A stretch of 5,853 nucleotides of DNA, taken from the NCBI GenBank assembly GCA_964396995.1, contig CAYNIG010000320.1:1-5853 (forward strand), written 5' to 3'. Both the position numbers and the translations under genes were made by a program. The first letter of the stretch is position 1. Each line of letters begins with the position of its first letter. Shown here one piece after another: positions 5,496 through 5,853 of the stretch. This DNA is from JADJLQ01 sp964396995 (lineage in GTDB: Bacteria > Bacteroidota > Bacteroidia > Chitinophagales > Saprospiraceae). The notes under the pieces are model-generated. The model searched no databases. It saw nothing but the letters and a program-made list of their open reading frames with translations, and was not told the origin of the DNA.

Positions 5496-5753
5496 CTATA
5501 ATATTGTCAATTTAATTTTGCGCCCGAGTCCATACTCTAACAATTTGTAATGTGTCGAAAGTTGGATATCACTGTGTCCATTTTCAATTATTGCTGTACA
5601 GGTATACCACCAATCCCAATATACTCCGTTTCGGTAAGTGTCTATTTTAATATAATTCATATAATCAGAAATAATAACAATCTTAATATTATCATTTGAT
5701 ATATATGAGAGTTTAAAAACCGAAAGTGAAATAAAAAAAATTGCTTTCATCAT
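5496..5753 (-). CDS. small orphan protein, possible signal sequence
   Basis: An 85-residue ORF, or 84 if the second of two consecutive Met codons is the true start. Residues 3-17 (KAIFFISLSVFKLSY) are hydrophobic with a Lys near the front, as in a signal peptide or anchor, but there is no clear AxA cleavage site. The rest is rich in aromatic residues (YRNGVYWDWWYTC, 40-52) and ends in the basic tail GRKIKLTIL. One cysteine (C52) is present. I do not recognise a family. The ATG is preceded by ACATTAAAAT, the A-rich leader normal for Bacteroidota, and composition is plausible for a real protein. It stands alone, flanked by an IS remnant downstream and a repeat-like sequence upstream, which fits an accessory or cassette gene. 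Expression is unproven. Confidence 0.5.
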   Translation of the reverse strand: MMKAIFFISLSVFKLSYISNDNIKIVIISDYMNYIKIDTYRNGVYWDWWYTCTAIIENGHSDIQLSTHYKLLEYGLGRKIKLTIL

Positions 5754-5784
5754 ATTTTAATGTTATTGGTGTTTCTTTTCAGTG

Positions 5785-5853
5785 TGTTCACTAACGGATT
5801 GCGGCTTGGCGTTCGTGCGGAATTTCAGGTCACAAAACTGTCAACCCAGCACT
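5785..5853. repeat. partial dispersed repeat, possibly attC-like arm
   Basis: From about CACTAACGG to the window's end the base composition becomes GC-richer and non-coding. The blocks GCGGCTTGGCG, GTCACAAAACTG and TCAACCCAGCACT resemble one arm of long palindromic repeats that I remember between small orphan genes in Bacteroidota genomes; these look like integron attC sites. The leading TAAC and the CTGTCAAC block recall Vibrio cassette repeats. Only one arm is visible because the window ends, so the palindrome cannot be confirmed. An insertion-related boundary is another reading. Confidence 0.4.

Noticed and set aside
5754..5853. TTGACA on the minus strand near 5840 as a -35 box for the small ORF
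   Set aside because: No -10-like sequence lies 16-19 bp downstream, and Bacteroidota promoters use different boxes.

Overview
The window looks like AT-rich chromosomal DNA from a Bacteroidota bacterium, probably of the Cytophagales/Sphingobacteriales type. The evidence is: starts preceded by A-rich tracts instead of Shine-Dalgarno sites, an exact TAnnTTTG promoter box ahead of the main gene, a secreted multi-domain family 2 glycoside hydrolase with a malectin-like tail, and IS21-type remnants of a kind common in this phylum. The exact genus cannot be told from the sequence.

Layout. At the left edge (6-245, minus) lies an orphan piece of a Fic-family protein: only its C-terminal winged-helix segment, cut off by an in-frame stop. 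Next to it are three CTATACA half-sites spaced about two helical turns apart. Positions 449-1094 (minus) hold a tight two-gene unit: a DUF5655 protein followed 4 bp later by a small four-helix membrane protein. A 512-bp gap (1095-1606) then carries a perfect 8-bp inverted repeat, a promoter overlapped by exact 12-bp direct repeats, and a long leader with a possible 25-codon ORF. These lead into the dominant gene, a secreted 897-residue GH2 glycosidase (1607-4300, plus).

The right third is an accessory or decay zone, all on the minus strand. A BRO-N domain joined to the first part of a Fic domain (4509-5057) stops before the catalytic HPFxxGNGR motif. It has a strong Shine-Dalgarno site, which none of its neighbours has, and lies just outside what looks like the end of a decayed IS21-like element (5116-5357: two tandem terminal repeats and the last 42 codons of an IstB-like ATPase). 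Beyond this are a small orphan ORF (5496-5753) and, at the very edge, half of what may be a dispersed palindromic, attC-like repeat.

Functionally, the GH2 enzyme is the only gene with a confident biochemical role: exo-type glycan breakdown in the periplasm or outside the cell. The DUF5655/membrane pair is intact but of unknown function. The Fic and IS pieces are best read as remnants. No intact defence system, RNA gene or CRISPR array is visible. The most distinctive items are the BRO-N/Fic hybrid truncation, the repeat-overlapped GH2 promoter, the CTATACA array and the edge repeat.
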